Shown: positions 45,977-55,613 of the stretch, piece by piece
How the letters are laid out: the number at the start of each line of letters is the position of its first letter
Numbering within the stretch: the stretch's first letter is position 1
Origin: Rhodospirillaceae bacterium
GTDB lineage: Bacteria; Pseudomonadota; Alphaproteobacteria; UBA828
Assembly (NCBI GenBank): GCA_002728135.1
Contig: PBVE01000010.1
Location: 47,075 to 111,074, forward strand
Length of the DNA: 64,000 nt
Direction: 5' to 3'
Made by a program: the position numbers and the translations under genes
The notes under the pieces: model-generated
The model's input: the letters and a program-made list of their open reading frames with translations, nothing else
Told to the model about the DNA's origin: nothing
The model's database searches: none

Positions 45977-46210
45977 TTATTTTTCTTCAGAAGTCTGGAG
46001 AGCTAATGCGTGTAGTTGGCCTCCCATTCTTCCTTTTAATGCTTTGTAGACAGCTTGATGCTGTTGAATACGTGTTTTTCCTGCGAAAGTCTTTGAGATT
46101 ACCTCTGCTGCATAATGGTCACCATCACCTCTTAGGTCTTTAATTGTGACTTGAGCATCTGGAATAGCGGCCTTTATCAGTTCTTCTATTTCAGCAGAAT
46201 CCATTGGCAT
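45977..46210 (-). CDS. bolA: BolA family protein
   Basis: This 77-residue protein is a class II-like KH-fold BolA domain. It contains AAIPDAQVTIKDLRGDGDHYAAEVIS with the variable loop and the conserved helix RIQQHQAVYKALKGRMGGQLHALAL, whose His can ligate a cluster shared with the glutaredoxin. It lies between purL and grxD on the same strand with small gaps. It probably acts in iron-sulfur cluster delivery or iron sensing. It looks closer to IbaG/BolA2 than to the larger morphogene BolA. Confidence 0.93.
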   Translation of the reverse strand: MPMDSAEIEELIKAAIPDAQVTIKDLRGDGDHYAAEVISKTFAGKTRIQQHQAVYKALKGRMGGQLHALALQTSEEK

Positions 46211-46267
46211 TAAACCGCTCCATAAGTTGCTGTAGGTTTATTTGATACATCGCTGATTAATAATTTG

Positions 46268-48520
46268 TTATTCCATATAACTTGGTAGCCATGAATGATA
46301 TATTTTATTCAGTTCACTTATTGATATTGTATTATTATCATTAACTGTCAATGTTTTACCCCCAGTTTTACCAATAATTTCCAATTGAATTTCTGCTTGC
46401 ATTGCTTCATGAATAATTTTGTCTTTATCTTTTTCTTTTGCAGAAATAACATATCTACCCTGATCTTCACCAAATAACCAAGCATCCAGTTTACTTCCTG
46501 AATAGTTTTTATAGATTTTAGCCCCAATTTCTTGGCCATTTTCCAGAGAAGCTAGAATCATTTCACATATAGTAAATAAAATCCCGCCATCAGAGATGTC
46601 ATGGCATGTATTAATTTTTTTAGATTTTATTAGTTTCAGTACAAATTCTCCATTCTTTTTCTCAGCTTTTAAATCAACAGGTGGAGGAGCACCATCCTCA
46701 CGAAGAAAAATCTCTTGTAAGTAAATTGATGAGCCGAGATGTCCTAAAGTATTACCAACTACAAAGAGTGTTTCTGATTGGGCTTTAAGATCAATAGTCG
46801 CCATATTTTCTATATTAGAAATTAGTCCAACGGCTCCTATCGCAGGTGTGGGATGAATAGCTTCACCAAGTGTTTCGTTATATAATGAAACATTTCCTGA
46901 AATTACGGGAAATTCTAGTGCTTCACAGGCTTTTGCTATACCTTTAATACATCCTACAAATTGTCCCATTACTTCTGGTTTTTCTGGATTTCCAAAATTA
47001 AGACAATCTGTAATTGCTAGAGGTTTTGCACCAGTTGCAACGATATTTCTCCAAGCTTCTGCTACGGCTTGAGTCCCTCCAGTTTCCGGGTGAGATTTGC
47101 AGTAACGAGGTGTACAGTCCGTAGTTATTGCCAATCCCTTTTGAGAATCATGGACTCTTACTATGCTTGCATCCCCACCTGGACCACATATGGTATCTGC
47201 CATTACCATGTGATCATACTGTTCCCATATCCACCTTTTTGAACATAGATTTGGTGAATTAAGCAATACTTTTAGATTATTAATTATTTGTGAAGGTTCT
47301 TGTTTAGGAGACTCTACTTCGTAAATTGCTTGGGGTATAATCGTTTCCTGCCATTCACGTTCATATATGGGTGCATCATCCACTAATGGGCCTACTGGCA
47401 TATCACCAACAATTTCTGAGTTCATTTTTATTGTAAGATGTCCTGTGTCAGTGACACGGCCAATAATAGCAAAATCAACGTCCCATTTTTTAAAAACTTG
47501 TTCTGCTATGGTTTCAGATCCCGGCTTAATAACCATTAACATTCTTTCTTGGCTCTCTGAGAGCATAATTTCATAAGGCGTCATCCCTTTTTCTCTAACA
47601 GGAACTAGATCCAAATCTAACTCAATTCCAGTTCCACCTTTGTCTGCCATTTCAACCGATGAACAAGTTAGTCCTGCTGCACCCATATCTTGAATTGCCT
47701 CTATACAATCTGTTTCCATAAGTTCTAAGCAGGCCTCAAGTAGTAGTTTCTCTGTGAATGGATCACCTACTTGGACTGTTGGTCTTTTTTCATCAGAGTC
47801 TTCATCAAATTCAGTTGAAGCCATTGTTGCACCATGGATTCCATCGCGTCCTGTTTTGGATCCCACATAGATTACGGGGTGACCAACGCCAGCTGCTGCG
47901 GAGTAAAAAATTTTGTCTTTTTGCACTATCCCTACAGTCATTGCGTTAACAATAATGTTGCCATTGTAGGAAGGGTGGAAGTCACATTCTCCTCCAACTG
48001 TTGGAACTCCGATACAATTGCCATAACTTCCAATACCCGATACCACTCCAGAAACAAGGTGCTTAGTTCTTTGGTGTTTAGGTGAACCAAACCTTAGTGC
48101 ATTCATGTTAGCAATAGGCCTAGCCCCCATTGTGAATACATCTCTGAGAATTCCCCTTACGCCAGTAGCTGCTCCTTGATGCGGTTCTATGAAGGAAGGA
48201 TGGTTATGACTTTCCATTTTGAAGACAGCTGCTTGCCCATCTCCTATATCTATAATTCCAGCATTCTCTCCAGGCCCACATATTACCCATTCAGCTGTTG
48301 TAGGAAGGGTTTTTAGCCAAATACGAGAAGATTTGTATGAACAATGTTCACTCCACATAACAGAAAAAATACCAAGTTCTGTTAAATTTGGATGGCGATT
48401 TAGTGCCTTTTCGATTTGTAGGTATTCTGATTGAGTAAGTCCATGAGACTTTATAAGCTCTGGTGTAATAAAATCAGGTTTATTTTCTTTGTTTAATGAG
48501 CTATCAGATAATTTCGACAA
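46268..48520 (-). CDS. purL: Phosphoribosylformylglycinamidine synthase, subunit PurL
   Basis: PurL converts FGAR to FGAM with ATP and ammonia supplied by PurQ. At 750 aa it is the small PurL that needs PurS and PurQ, both encoded just upstream. Segments seen are [36 protein letters not shown] glycine-rich region, [18 protein letters not shown] and DNCISDGG-type [15 protein letters not shown]. The start is a TTG at 48520 with AAGGA upstream; the first in-frame ATG lies too far in. It begins 21 bases after purQ. Confidence 0.96.
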   Translation of the reverse strand: MSKLSDSSLNKENKPDFITPELIKSHGLTQSEYLQIEKALNRHPNLTELGIFSVMWSEHCSYKSSRIWLKTLPTTAEWVICGPGENAGIIDIGDGQAAVFKMESHNHPSFIEPHQGAATGVRGILRDVFTMGARPIANMNALRFGSPKHQRTKHLVSGVVSGIGSYGNCIGVPTVGGECDFHPSYNGNIIVNAMTVGIVQKDKIFYSAAAGVGHPVIYVGSKTGRDGIHGATMASTEFDEDSDEKRPTVQVGDPFTEKLLLEACLELMETDCIEAIQDMGAAGLTCSSVEMADKGGTGIELDLDLVPVREKGMTPYEIMLSESQERMLMVIKPGSETIAEQVFKKWDVDFAIIGRVTDTGHLTIKMNSEIVGDMPVGPLVDDAPIYEREWQETIIPQAIYEVESPKQEPSQIINNLKVLLNSPNLCSKRWIWEQYDHMVMADTICGPGGDASIVRVHDSQKGLAITTDCTPRYCKSHPETGGTQAVAEAWRNIVATGAKPLAITDCLNFGNPEKPEVMGQFVGCIKGIAKACEALEFPVISGNVSLYNETLGEAIHPTPAIGAVGLISNIENMATIDLKAQSETLFVVGNTLGHLGSSIYLQEIFLREDGAPPPVDLKAEKKNGEFVLKLIKSKKINTCHDISDGGILFTICEMILASLENGQEIGAKIYKNYSGSKLDAWLFGEDQGRYVISAKEKDKDKIIHEAMQAEIQLEIIGKTGGKTLTVNDNNTISISELNKIYHSWLPSYME

Positions 48521-48541
48521 CTTTAGTTCCTTTAATGTCTG

Positions 48542-49231
48542 TTAATTTAGTGTTGCAATTAGACCATCAAACATTGTTTTACCGTCTGTTCCACCTAGTA
48601 AAGGGTCAGCTACTCTTTCTGGGTGTGGCATCATTCCCAAGACATTTTTTTCTTTGTTAAAAATACCTGCAATATTCATTATTGATCCATTTGGGTTATT
48701 ATTAGTTTTAGCCGTCCCTTTTTGATCTGAGTAGCTAAAGGCAATCTGATCATTCTCTCGAATATCATTCAGTCCGTCCTCATCTATAAAAAAATTTCCA
48801 TCTTGGTGTGCGATCGGCATACGCACAACCTGATTATTGTTAAACATATTTGTATGTATTGTCTTATTGTTCTCTACCTTAAGAAAAACATTGCGACAAA
48901 CAAACTTTAAAGAAGAATTGCGTATCAGTGCTCCTGGTAATAAGCCTGCTTCGATCGCTATCTGAAATCCGTTACAGATTGCTAAAACTGGTAGACCTGA
49001 GTTTGCAGCAGTAATCACCTCACGCATTATTGGAGAATGGGCTGCCATAGCTCCAGAACGAAGATAGTCACCGTACGAGAAGCCCCCTGGTAGTATAATC
49101 AAGTCAGTTTTTGGCAGACTATTAGATCCGTGCCAAACCATCTCGGGTTCGCTGCCCATACTCTTTTCTATTGCAACTTTAACATCTCTGTCACAATTAG
49201 ATCCTGGAAAAACAATTACAGATACATGCAC
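48542..49231 (-). CDS. purQ: Phosphoribosylformylglycinamidine synthase, glutaminase subunit PurQ
   Basis: This class I glutamine amidotransferase supplies ammonia to PurL. The catalytic Cys is in VLAICNGFQIAIEAGLLPGAL, with the His-Glu pair in GMMPHPERVADP. ILPGGFSYGDYLRSGAMAA and VIVFPGSNCDRD are family signatures. The length (229 aa) is usual. It lies 8 bases after purS. Confidence 0.96.
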   Translation of the reverse strand: MHVSVIVFPGSNCDRDVKVAIEKSMGSEPEMVWHGSNSLPKTDLIILPGGFSYGDYLRSGAMAAHSPIMREVITAANSGLPVLAICNGFQIAIEAGLLPGALIRNSSLKFVCRNVFLKVENNKTIHTNMFNNNQVVRMPIAHQDGNFFIDEDGLNDIRENDQIAFSYSDQKGTAKTNNNPNGSIMNIAGIFNKEKNVLGMMPHPERVADPLLGGTDGKTMFDGLIATLN

Positions 49232-49239
49232 GTGCAGTC

Positions 49240-49488
49240 TTATTCCTCTATTTTTATGTGGTAATTTTCAATTACGGTATTAGCTAATAATTTTTTGCAT
49301 ATTGCGTCAGCTTTATTTTTTGCTGATAAATGATCCTTCTCATCTAAACTAAATTCTATATATTTACCCTGTCGCATCTCTGAGATTCCATCAAATCCAA
49401 GAGATCCGAGGACATTGCTAATCGCTTTTCCTTGTGGGTCAAGCACGCCTTCTTTAAGTGTTATATGAATTTTAGCTTTGTATGCCAT
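49240..49488 (-). CDS. purS: Phosphoribosylformylglycinamidine synthase, subunit PurS
   Basis: This 82-residue subunit bridges PurL and PurQ and helps channel ammonia. The sequence has the N-terminal strand AKIHITLKEGVLDPQGKAI and the following GFDGISEMRQGKYIEF, both typical. It overlaps the purC stop by 1 base, so the whole purC-S-Q-L series is one transcript. Confidence 0.95.
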   Translation of the reverse strand: MAYKAKIHITLKEGVLDPQGKAISNVLGSLGFDGISEMRQGKYIEFSLDEKDHLSAKNKADAICKKLLANTVIENYHIKIEE

Positions 49489-50270
49489 TAAGACTTCCCC
49501 CGAACAGTAAGGTCAGCTTTTGTATTGCTAAGTTCTTCTATATTAGTTTCTTGAATTATTCCTAAGCGTTGTGCTACTTCACGATAAGCTTCTGCAATAT
49601 TCCCAAGGTAACGTCTGAATCTATCTTTATCGAGTTTTTTGTCAGATTCTATATCCCATAGTCTGCAGCTATCAGGGCTAATTTCATCTGCTAAGACTAT
49701 ACGCATTTCTTCTTCTTGCCAGAGACGACCATATTCTAATTTAAAGTCTATTAGCCTAATCCCAACTCCGAAAAACAAACCGGATAAAAAATCATTTATG
49801 CGAAGTGAGATTGATAGCATATCATCTATTTCGGAGGGATTTGCCCATCCAAAAGCAGTAATGTGTTCCTCTGAAATCATGGGGTCATTGAGTTCATCAT
49901 TTTTAAAATAATACTCAACAATTGAACGAGGTAGGTTCGTACCTTCGGGGATATCTAGGCGTTTAGATATTGATCCTGCTGCAACATTACGAACTACTAC
50001 CTCTACGGGAATAATTTCAACCTCACGAATAAGTTGTTCCCGCATATTTAGCCGCCGAATGAAGTGTGTTGGCACACCAATTTCAGAAAGACGTGTGAAT
50101 AAATATTCAGATATACGATTATTTAATACACCCTTTCCGTCAATCACTCCTTTTTTCTCGTTATTAAAAGCGGTGGCATCGTCTTTAAAATATTGAACAA
50201 GTAACCCAGGTTCAGGTCCTTCATAAAGCACTTTTGCCTTTCCTTCATATATACGCCTACGACGGGACAT
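49488..50270 (-). CDS. purC: SAICAR synthetase (phosphoribosylaminoimidazole-succinocarboxamide synthase)
   Basis: This ATP-dependent ligase couples CAIR and aspartate. The N-terminus [20 protein letters not shown] carries the phosphate-binding segment. [51 protein letters not shown] and [22 protein letters not shown] are diagnostic. The length (260 aa) is a little above the usual 235-255, through a C-terminal tail of about 15 residues. It heads the purC-purS-purQ-purL-bolA-grxD series. A 10-bp inverted repeat lies 68 bases upstream. Confidence 0.96.
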   Translation of the reverse strand: MSRRRRIYEGKAKVLYEGPEPGLLVQYFKDDATAFNNEKKGVIDGKGVLNNRISEYLFTRLSEIGVPTHFIRRLNMREQLIREVEIIPVEVVVRNVAAGSISKRLDIPEGTNLPRSIVEYYFKNDELNDPMISEEHITAFGWANPSEIDDMLSISLRINDFLSGLFFGVGIRLIDFKLEYGRLWQEEEMRIVLADEISPDSCRLWDIESDKKLDKDRFRRYLGNIAEAYREVAQRLGIIQETNIEELSNTKADLTVRGKS

Positions 50271-50337
50271 GTTGGTACTCCGAAAAGAAATTAATTCTTA
50301 AAGCTAAAATAACTGTTCACTAATTCATAGAATCGAC

Positions 50338-50360
50338 TATGAAAAGATAGTCTTTTCATA
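50338..50360. other. Perfect 10-bp hairpin upstream of purC
   Basis: TATGAAAAGA (50338-50347), loop TAG, TCTTTTCATA (50351-50360) form an uninterrupted stem in the gap between the 3' end of the NRDE gene and the start of purC, both minus-strand. No T-run follows on either strand, so it is a weak terminator candidate. It could instead be an operator or leader hairpin of the purine operon. Confidence 0.5.
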
Positions 50361-50419
50361 CCTTTAAGACAATCTTTCTAAAGTATTATAAGAAAGTGCC
50401 ATTTTTTAAAGCAATTTAT

Positions 50420-51172
50420 TTACTCTAAATTAATTTTATAGAATGGGTTTGTTCCTGGCTGGTCTTGACAAAAAAGAAAAATAGGCGAGGAACTAGAACT
50501 TATTTCAGGAAGTCCGATTATTGCAGAACATAACGTCCCATAACCGTTAGATTTGTCTATACATATGGAGGTATCCTCTGAGTTTTGTTCCACATGTTTT
50601 CTTTTGTCAGAAAGCAAGCTCTCCCATGAAAAAATATTCTCTATATCAAAGTCTGGGGGTTCAGCTACAGAGAAACGTGATAGATGTCGATATATTCTTG
50701 GGCAGGATTTATCATTTAAGTCTTTATTAGTAATCATCGAAAATCCTTCCGGAATAGGGACTGATCTTATTTTCTTCTTTTCATCGTTACAAATCCAGAA
50801 AGATGATTGAGAATCAGCTATAATCAAGTTAAATGGACTATAGGATTCAGGGTTTATATATATTAGTGCTTTTGCTGCTTCATATGCTGTTGCATGGTCA
50901 AGGGCCTCTAAAACTAGTTCTCCACGACTTCTTTTATTATCTGAGGGGCCAAGACTGTTTGGCCGATTAAGAATTGTGGCAATAACTCCATCATCATTTA
51001 TCCCTAGCCAAGTACCTCCAGCTAGTTTGTCCTTGCCACCAACAATCTGCGGCCGATCTGGCCAATGCCGACCTGGAGGAAGCCATTGTCGGTGTGCCAT
51101 TTCATCACGATTTGCTGCAATAATTAATGGCCAACGATGTTTTGGTCTATTAAGAATAACGGCGGTACACAT
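50420..51172 (-). CDS. NRDE (TANGO2-like) family protein
   Basis: This 250-residue protein begins MCTAVILNRPKHRWPLIIAANRDE; Cys2 and the NRDE tetrad define the family. GGTWLGINDDGVIATILNRP and SRGELVLEALDH are also typical. Members have an N-terminal nucleophile-like fold; animal TANGO2 is linked to Golgi organisation and heme or lipid handling, while the bacterial role is unknown. Alphaproteobacteria often carry it near purine or DUF1476 genes. It is divergent from the DUF1476 gene and lies upstream of purC. Confidence 0.87.
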   Translation of the reverse strand: MCTAVILNRPKHRWPLIIAANRDEMAHRQWLPPGRHWPDRPQIVGGKDKLAGGTWLGINDDGVIATILNRPNSLGPSDNKRSRGELVLEALDHATAYEAAKALIYINPESYSPFNLIIADSQSSFWICNDEKKKIRSVPIPEGFSMITNKDLNDKSCPRIYRHLSRFSVAEPPDFDIENIFSWESLLSDKRKHVEQNSEDTSICIDKSNGYGTLCSAIIGLPEISSSSSPIFLFCQDQPGTNPFYKINLE

Positions 51173-51345
51173 TAAAAAAAAACATAATTAAATTTTTCCG
51201 TATAAATATTTTAATTTTTGTACAAATTAAGGTATTTACAAATTAGCTACCTAACATCATATATTCTTTTGATGTGCTTGTACGTCTAGTTGAATTATCA
51301 TTTTTAACTGTAAGTATATACTGTTTTAAAAGGGAAGAGAAAGTA

Positions 51346-51666
51346 ATGACAACATTTGACGACCGTAAAAGGGCTGAAGAGGCTCGCTTTAAGCATGATC
51401 AAGAGTTCCAATTTAAGGTCACCGCACGGCGTAATAAATTACTTGGGCATTGGGCTGCTGAACAAATGGGTATGAGCCCTGATGAGGCTTCAGCATACGC
51501 AACCTCAGTCATAAAGGCTGATTTTGAGGAGGCTGGTGATGCTGATGTCGTAAGAAAGGTGCTCGCTGATTTATCTGATAACAATGTTGATTGTGATGAA
51601 AATAAACTAAGGGAAGAAATGGAGAGGTTATTGGTTGAGGCAGAATCTCAGTTAAATAACGAGTAA
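51346..51666 (+). CDS. DUF1476 protein, F1-ATPase inhibitor zeta subunit family
   Basis: This 106-residue, mostly helical protein matches DUF1476, the alphaproteobacterial family containing the zeta subunit that inhibits ATP hydrolysis by F1Fo-ATPase in Paracoccus. The N-terminus MTTFDDRKRAEEARFKHDQE is the inhibitory segment; it is followed by KVTARRNKLLGHWAAEQMG and a four-helix region. The ATG at 51346 is right; a frame open to 51274 adds unrelated residues. GGGAAGAG lies shortly before it. Its place next to purC is a family-wide alphaproteobacterial synteny. Confidence 0.9.
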   Translation: MTTFDDRKRAEEARFKHDQEFQFKVTARRNKLLGHWAAEQMGMSPDEASAYATSVIKADFEEAGDADVVRKVLADLSDNNVDCDENKLREEMERLLVEAESQLNNE

Positions 51667-51765
51667 AAAATCATTTGGTTATTCAAAATAGGATAAATAT
51701 CTTACTTTATACCTTAATGGTCAATAAACTCTCCTGCGGATGAATTTAGCGGTTTGTATGTATTT

Positions 51766-52530
51766 TTAGTATCGACCCACTGTGACACCTCCATCAACAA
51801 TGATTGTTTGGCCTGTTAAATAACGTGCGCCGTTCGAGCACATAAATACTATAACATCAGCCATTTCATCTGCTTCACCAATCCTTCCGAGTGGAATATA
51901 CTCTGCAGCCTTTTCTAAACCTTCTGGCCCTAAAGAATGAACCGTTGATAGTGCTTGTGCTGTTCTAATAAAGCCTGGTGCTAATCCATTTACACGTATT
52001 CCATGACTTCCAAGATCACAGGCTAATCCCCTTACTAGCCCTACAACCCCACTTTTGGCCGCATTGTATTGTACGTGGTCATGCCAGCCATAAGTTGTAC
52101 CCATAACTGAAGATACACATACTATTGATCCGCAAGAGGCTCTCTTCATTCCTGGGGTCACTGCTCTTACAAGTCGAAACTCTCCTGTGAGGTCAACATC
52201 GAGTGTATGTGCCCATTTTTCATCCGACATGTCATCGAATAGGACTTTATGGGCAATTCCAGCATTTGCTATAGCAGCTGCAAAAGGTTGATTGTGTGAC
52301 TTCTCAACTGAATTAACAACACTAGAAACATTCTCACTGCTCGTAACGTCAAGAAAATGAAATTCTGCTGAGCCTCCTTGAGTAATTATTTCTTCTTTTA
52401 CAGCCTCTCCCTCATTTTCAAGTATATCAGTTACTACAACGTGCCATCCTGCCTTGCCAAAAGCTAATGCAGTTGCTTTTCCAATACCAATACCTGATCC
52501 AGTGATAATAACCATCTTTTTTTCAGTCAT
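51766..52530 (-). CDS. Short-chain dehydrogenase/reductase
   Basis: This 254-residue classical SDR has the cofactor motif TGSGIGIGKATALAFG, VVTDILE after strand 2 (an Asp that favours NAD+), NAG in AIANAGIAHK, the catalytic Ser in VCVSSVMGTT and Y-x3-K in YNAAKSG. The C-terminal LTGQTIIVDGGVTVG is typical of the FabG-like group. The substrate cannot be told. A second SDR gene follows upstream on the same strand with a 70-base gap. The pair is inserted between purB and the DUF1476/purC region, so it looks like a lineage-specific addition to a conserved purine locus. Confidence 0.88.
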   Translation of the reverse strand: MTEKKMVIITGSGIGIGKATALAFGKAGWHVVVTDILENEGEAVKEEIITQGGSAEFHFLDVTSSENVSSVVNSVEKSHNQPFAAAIANAGIAHKVLFDDMSDEKWAHTLDVDLTGEFRLVRAVTPGMKRASCGSIVCVSSVMGTTYGWHDHVQYNAAKSGVVGLVRGLACDLGSHGIRVNGLAPGFIRTAQALSTVHSLGPEGLEKAAEYIPLGRIGEADEMADVIVFMCSNGARYLTGQTIIVDGGVTVGRY

Positions 52531-52600
52531 AAGTATGTTCCTATAAGGTTATGTTAATTTATCTAAGTTAGTGAGAATGACATGAGTAGATTTTATAGTT

Positions 52601-53356
52601 TTAAACCATTATATCACCAGAATTAGGATTCAGTGTTTGACCGACAAAGGCAGCAGATAGAGGTGAGGCTAAAAATACTGCAGTTTCTGCAATCTCTGAA
52701 GGTTCAGCAAAACGTCCCAAAGGGAGTTGAGAAGCCTTTGCTTGCAACCAATCATCTGAAATAGAATCAAATATTGGTGTTCGGGTTGCCCCGGGTGCAA
52801 TGGCAAAAATCCGCACCCCTGTTTTGGAGAATTCACGTGCCATAGAACGCGTTAAACCAATAATGCCTGACTTTGCAGCAGCATAATGGGCTAATTCAAT
52901 CGCTCCTAAATATCCTAATTGGGATGCTGTGTTGATAATGACCCCATCACCTGAACTAAGCATTTTGGGCAATACAGTTTGTGCACACAAAAACATACCA
53001 CGCATATGAACTGCAATCATATGGTCAAAGTCATCAATTGTTATATCTAGAAAGGGTTTTTGTTGCGCATGACCAGCATTATTACATAGAAGTGTGCAGG
53101 GTCCAAAATTTTCTTCACAATGATTAAAGATTTCTCTCACATCTTTTGTTTGGGAGACATCTGCTTTTACTGGTGTGGCTTTCCCTCCAGCAGTTTTAAT
53201 ATCATCAGCTGTTTTTGAAGCACTTTGATAGTCAATGTCGGCAGCTACAATTGGGATACTTTCTTGAGCTAAGCGTGTTGCCATTGCGTATCCAATACCG
53301 CTTCCCGCACCAGTGACAACAGCGATATGATTATTAAGTGGCATTCCAACTTTCAT
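52601..53356 (-). CDS. Short-chain dehydrogenase/reductase
   Basis: This classical SDR (251 aa) has TGAGSGIGYAMATRLA, the NAD-favouring Asp in VAADIDYQSA, CNNAGHAQQK, the catalytic Ser in INTASQLGY and Y-x3-K in YAAAKSG. It ends VGQTLNPNSGDIMV, where most relatives have GQxxxxDGG; the Asn-Ser-Gly variant is unusual but occurs. AGGAG lies 8 bases before its ATG. It sits 12 bases after purB on the same strand and is probably co-transcribed with it, although nothing links it to purine metabolism. Confidence 0.87.
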   Translation of the reverse strand: MKVGMPLNNHIAVVTGAGSGIGYAMATRLAQESIPIVAADIDYQSASKTADDIKTAGGKATPVKADVSQTKDVREIFNHCEENFGPCTLLCNNAGHAQQKPFLDITIDDFDHMIAVHMRGMFLCAQTVLPKMLSSGDGVIINTASQLGYLGAIELAHYAAAKSGIIGLTRSMAREFSKTGVRIFAIAPGATRTPIFDSISDDWLQAKASQLPLGRFAEPSEIAETAVFLASPLSAAFVGQTLNPNSGDIMV

Positions 53357-53368
53357 ATTCTTTTTCTC

Positions 53369-54715
53369 CTATAGTTTTTTATTTCGCCGCTGTTTACCTT
53401 TAGATTCTTCAAATACTCGCTTGAAGATAGTGTTTACATTTTTCAGATATGGGTCTGACTGAAATAGCTTATGGATTTGTGTTTTCGATAAACATTTGTA
53501 TACATCTGGCTCTCTGTTCAAGTAATCTTCGAATGCTCCTCCGTTCTTCCAAACATTATTAGATGTTCGTTGAACTATTTTGTATGCTTTTTCTCGGCTC
53601 ATTCCTGATTCTACTAATGCTAACATAATTTTTTGGCTGTAAATCAAACCACCTAAACGTTCCATATTTGCATGCATATTTTGAGGATAAACCACTAAAT
53701 TTTGTATGACATCAGCAAGACGGACGAGGGCAAAATCTAATGCTATTGAAGCATCTGGTGAAAAAACCCGCTCTACCGAAGAATGTGAAATATCTCGCTC
53801 ATGCCAAAGAGCTATATTTTCTAAGGAGGGTATGACCGATGCCCTTACAATTCTTGCGAGGCCAGTTAGGTTTTCTGTCAAAATTGGATTGCGTTTGTGA
53901 GGCATCGCTGATGAACCTTTCTGCCCTTCAGCAAAAAATTCTTCTGCCTCTCTCACTTCAGTCCTTTGTAAGTGCCTTATCTCTATAGCGAGTCTTTCTA
54001 CAGAGCCAGCTACTACTCCAAGAGTTGAGAACCAGGCAGCATGTCGATCTCTAGGGATAATTTGTGTTGAAACTGGTTCTGGTTTCAGTCCCAAGCATTT
54101 TGCAACATGCTTTTCTACCTTATAATTAACACTTGAATATGTCCCGACAGGTCCTGAAATAGCACAGGTAGCTATTTCATTACGGGCCTGTATTAATCTT
54201 GAATAATTTCTTCTAAATTCGGCATAATGACCTGCAAGTTTTAATCCAAAGGTTGTTGGTTCTGCGTGAATACCATGACTGCGTCCTACGCAAATTGTAT
54301 TTTTGTGTTCATATGCACGATTTTTTAATGAGCTAAGGACAGAATCCAAGTCTTTAATAAGTATATCAGTTGCTTGAGTCATTTGAACTGCAAGACATGT
54401 GTCTAATACATCGGAGGATGTTAGCCCTTGATGCACAAATCTAGAATTTTCACCAACATAGGTAGCCAAATTTGTTAAGAAAGCAATTACATCGTGTCTT
54501 GTCTTACTTTCTATTTTCTCAATTCTTTTTGAGTCTACAATTTTTGACATAGATATATTGCCAGCACGTTTCATATCGGTAAGTGCTTTTTGCGGTGCTA
54601 GTCCAAGTTTGACTTGGGATTCTAGGGCATAAAGTTCTATATCGAACCAGATCTTATAACGGTTTTCTGGTGCCCAGATTTTTTCCATTTGTTGACGAGA
54701 GTATCTAGGTATCAC
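53369..54715 (-). CDS. purB: Adenylosuccinate lyase
   Basis: This enzyme splits SAICAR and adenylosuccinate, acting twice in purine synthesis. The N-terminus IPRYSRQQMEKIWAPENRYKIWFDIE is typical of the alphaproteobacterial form. Key segments are TSSDVLDTCLA, GRSHGIHAEPTTFGLKLAG with the catalytic His, and the flexible signature loop GSSAMPHKRNPILTEN. The length (448 aa) exceeds the usual 435 by a basic C-terminal tail (KGKQRRNKK). The start is a GTG at 54715. It would supply AMP together with purA at 21.4 kb. Confidence 0.95.
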   Translation of the reverse strand: MIPRYSRQQMEKIWAPENRYKIWFDIELYALESQVKLGLAPQKALTDMKRAGNISMSKIVDSKRIEKIESKTRHDVIAFLTNLATYVGENSRFVHQGLTSSDVLDTCLAVQMTQATDILIKDLDSVLSSLKNRAYEHKNTICVGRSHGIHAEPTTFGLKLAGHYAEFRRNYSRLIQARNEIATCAISGPVGTYSSVNYKVEKHVAKCLGLKPEPVSTQIIPRDRHAAWFSTLGVVAGSVERLAIEIRHLQRTEVREAEEFFAEGQKGSSAMPHKRNPILTENLTGLARIVRASVIPSLENIALWHERDISHSSVERVFSPDASIALDFALVRLADVIQNLVVYPQNMHANMERLGGLIYSQKIMLALVESGMSREKAYKIVQRTSNNVWKNGGAFEDYLNREPDVYKCLSKTQIHKLFQSDPYLKNVNTIFKRVFEESKGKQRRNKKL

Positions 54716-54844
54716 TTCTTTTCAGGCTTTCATATAAATTTTAAAAAATTATTGGTTTATTTTATAGTTTCTCAAATGTCTTGATTTAAAGATTACTAAT
54801 TTAAGTAGAATTAATTCTATCTCTTTGCATGAGTTTTTTCATAT

Positions 54845-55600
54845 TTATTCTGCCGCTTTAGTCTTGATACCAGTGGTAAAATTGGCAAATATTCCTTTAA
54901 AATTCTTTTGTTCTGGTGGTCTATATGTCATTGCTTTTGAAGTTTTCTTTCCAAGTTCAACCATTACTTCTGCTTGTTTAGTTGCACAAACTACTCCATC
55001 AAGAACTGGCACCTCAAGCTCATCCTCAAGTTCCTGAGCAAATGCAGCAAAGCCCGCACACCCTAAACAGACAGCCTCTGCACCACCTTCTTTAACAGCA
55101 CGACGGACTTCATTACGTAATTTTTCTATTGAAGCGGTTGGATTATTCTCTATATCGAGAACATATAGGGGAGTACAATAAATATCTGTACATTTGTGAC
55201 TCATCCCATAACCTCTAACCATTTCTTCTAGCATCATATGAATTCTCGGAATAACCGTAACAATTGCAAAGCGTCCTGCTAACATCGAGGCCATATATAA
55301 ACTAGCTTCTGCGATACCGATAACTGGTTTGGTAGTTAGCTCCCGTCCTGCATGAAGGCCAGGGTCACCATAGCAGGCGATAACATATGCATCGATATTC
55401 TCATTTTCTCCTTTTCGTATTTCGTCCAGCACACCTGTGGCAGCAACATATTCATCATAGTAGCTCTCTATTGAGGCAGGGCCAAAATCTGGGCTAACAG
55501 CGATTATTTCTGTGCTTTCACGTGCCACCATTTTAGCGGCATCAGCAATACCTTGTGTCATCTGCAATGTAGTATTCGGATTAATTACTTTTATTCTCAT
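54845..55600 (-). CDS. hyuE: Aspartate/hydantoin racemase family protein
   Basis: This cofactor-independent racemase (251 aa) begins MRIKVINPNTTLQMTQGI, a hydantoin racemase signature. Both catalytic cysteines are present: Cys76 in ACYGDPGL and Cys181 in CLGCAGF. It would interconvert D- and L-5-substituted hydantoins or a related cyclic substrate. It lies 13 bases after hyuB in an operon-like order hyuA-hyuB-hyuE on the minus strand. The hydantoinase A/B pair opens the ring, so the racemase would make both enantiomers available. Confidence 0.88.
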   Translation of the reverse strand: MRIKVINPNTTLQMTQGIADAAKMVARESTEIIAVSPDFGPASIESYYDEYVAATGVLDEIRKGENENIDAYVIACYGDPGLHAGRELTTKPVIGIAEASLYMASMLAGRFAIVTVIPRIHMMLEEMVRGYGMSHKCTDIYCTPLYVLDIENNPTASIEKLRNEVRRAVKEGGAEAVCLGCAGFAAFAQELEDELEVPVLDGVVCATKQAEVMVELGKKTSKAMTYRPPEQKNFKGIFANFTTGIKTKAAE

Positions 55601-55613
55601 ACCATCAGATCCT

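Noticed and set aside
54806..54819. TAGAATTAATTCTA palindrome between purB and hyuE
   Set aside because: Simple AT-rich palindrome without T-run or known motif; it lies between a gene start and a gene end, and could be chance.
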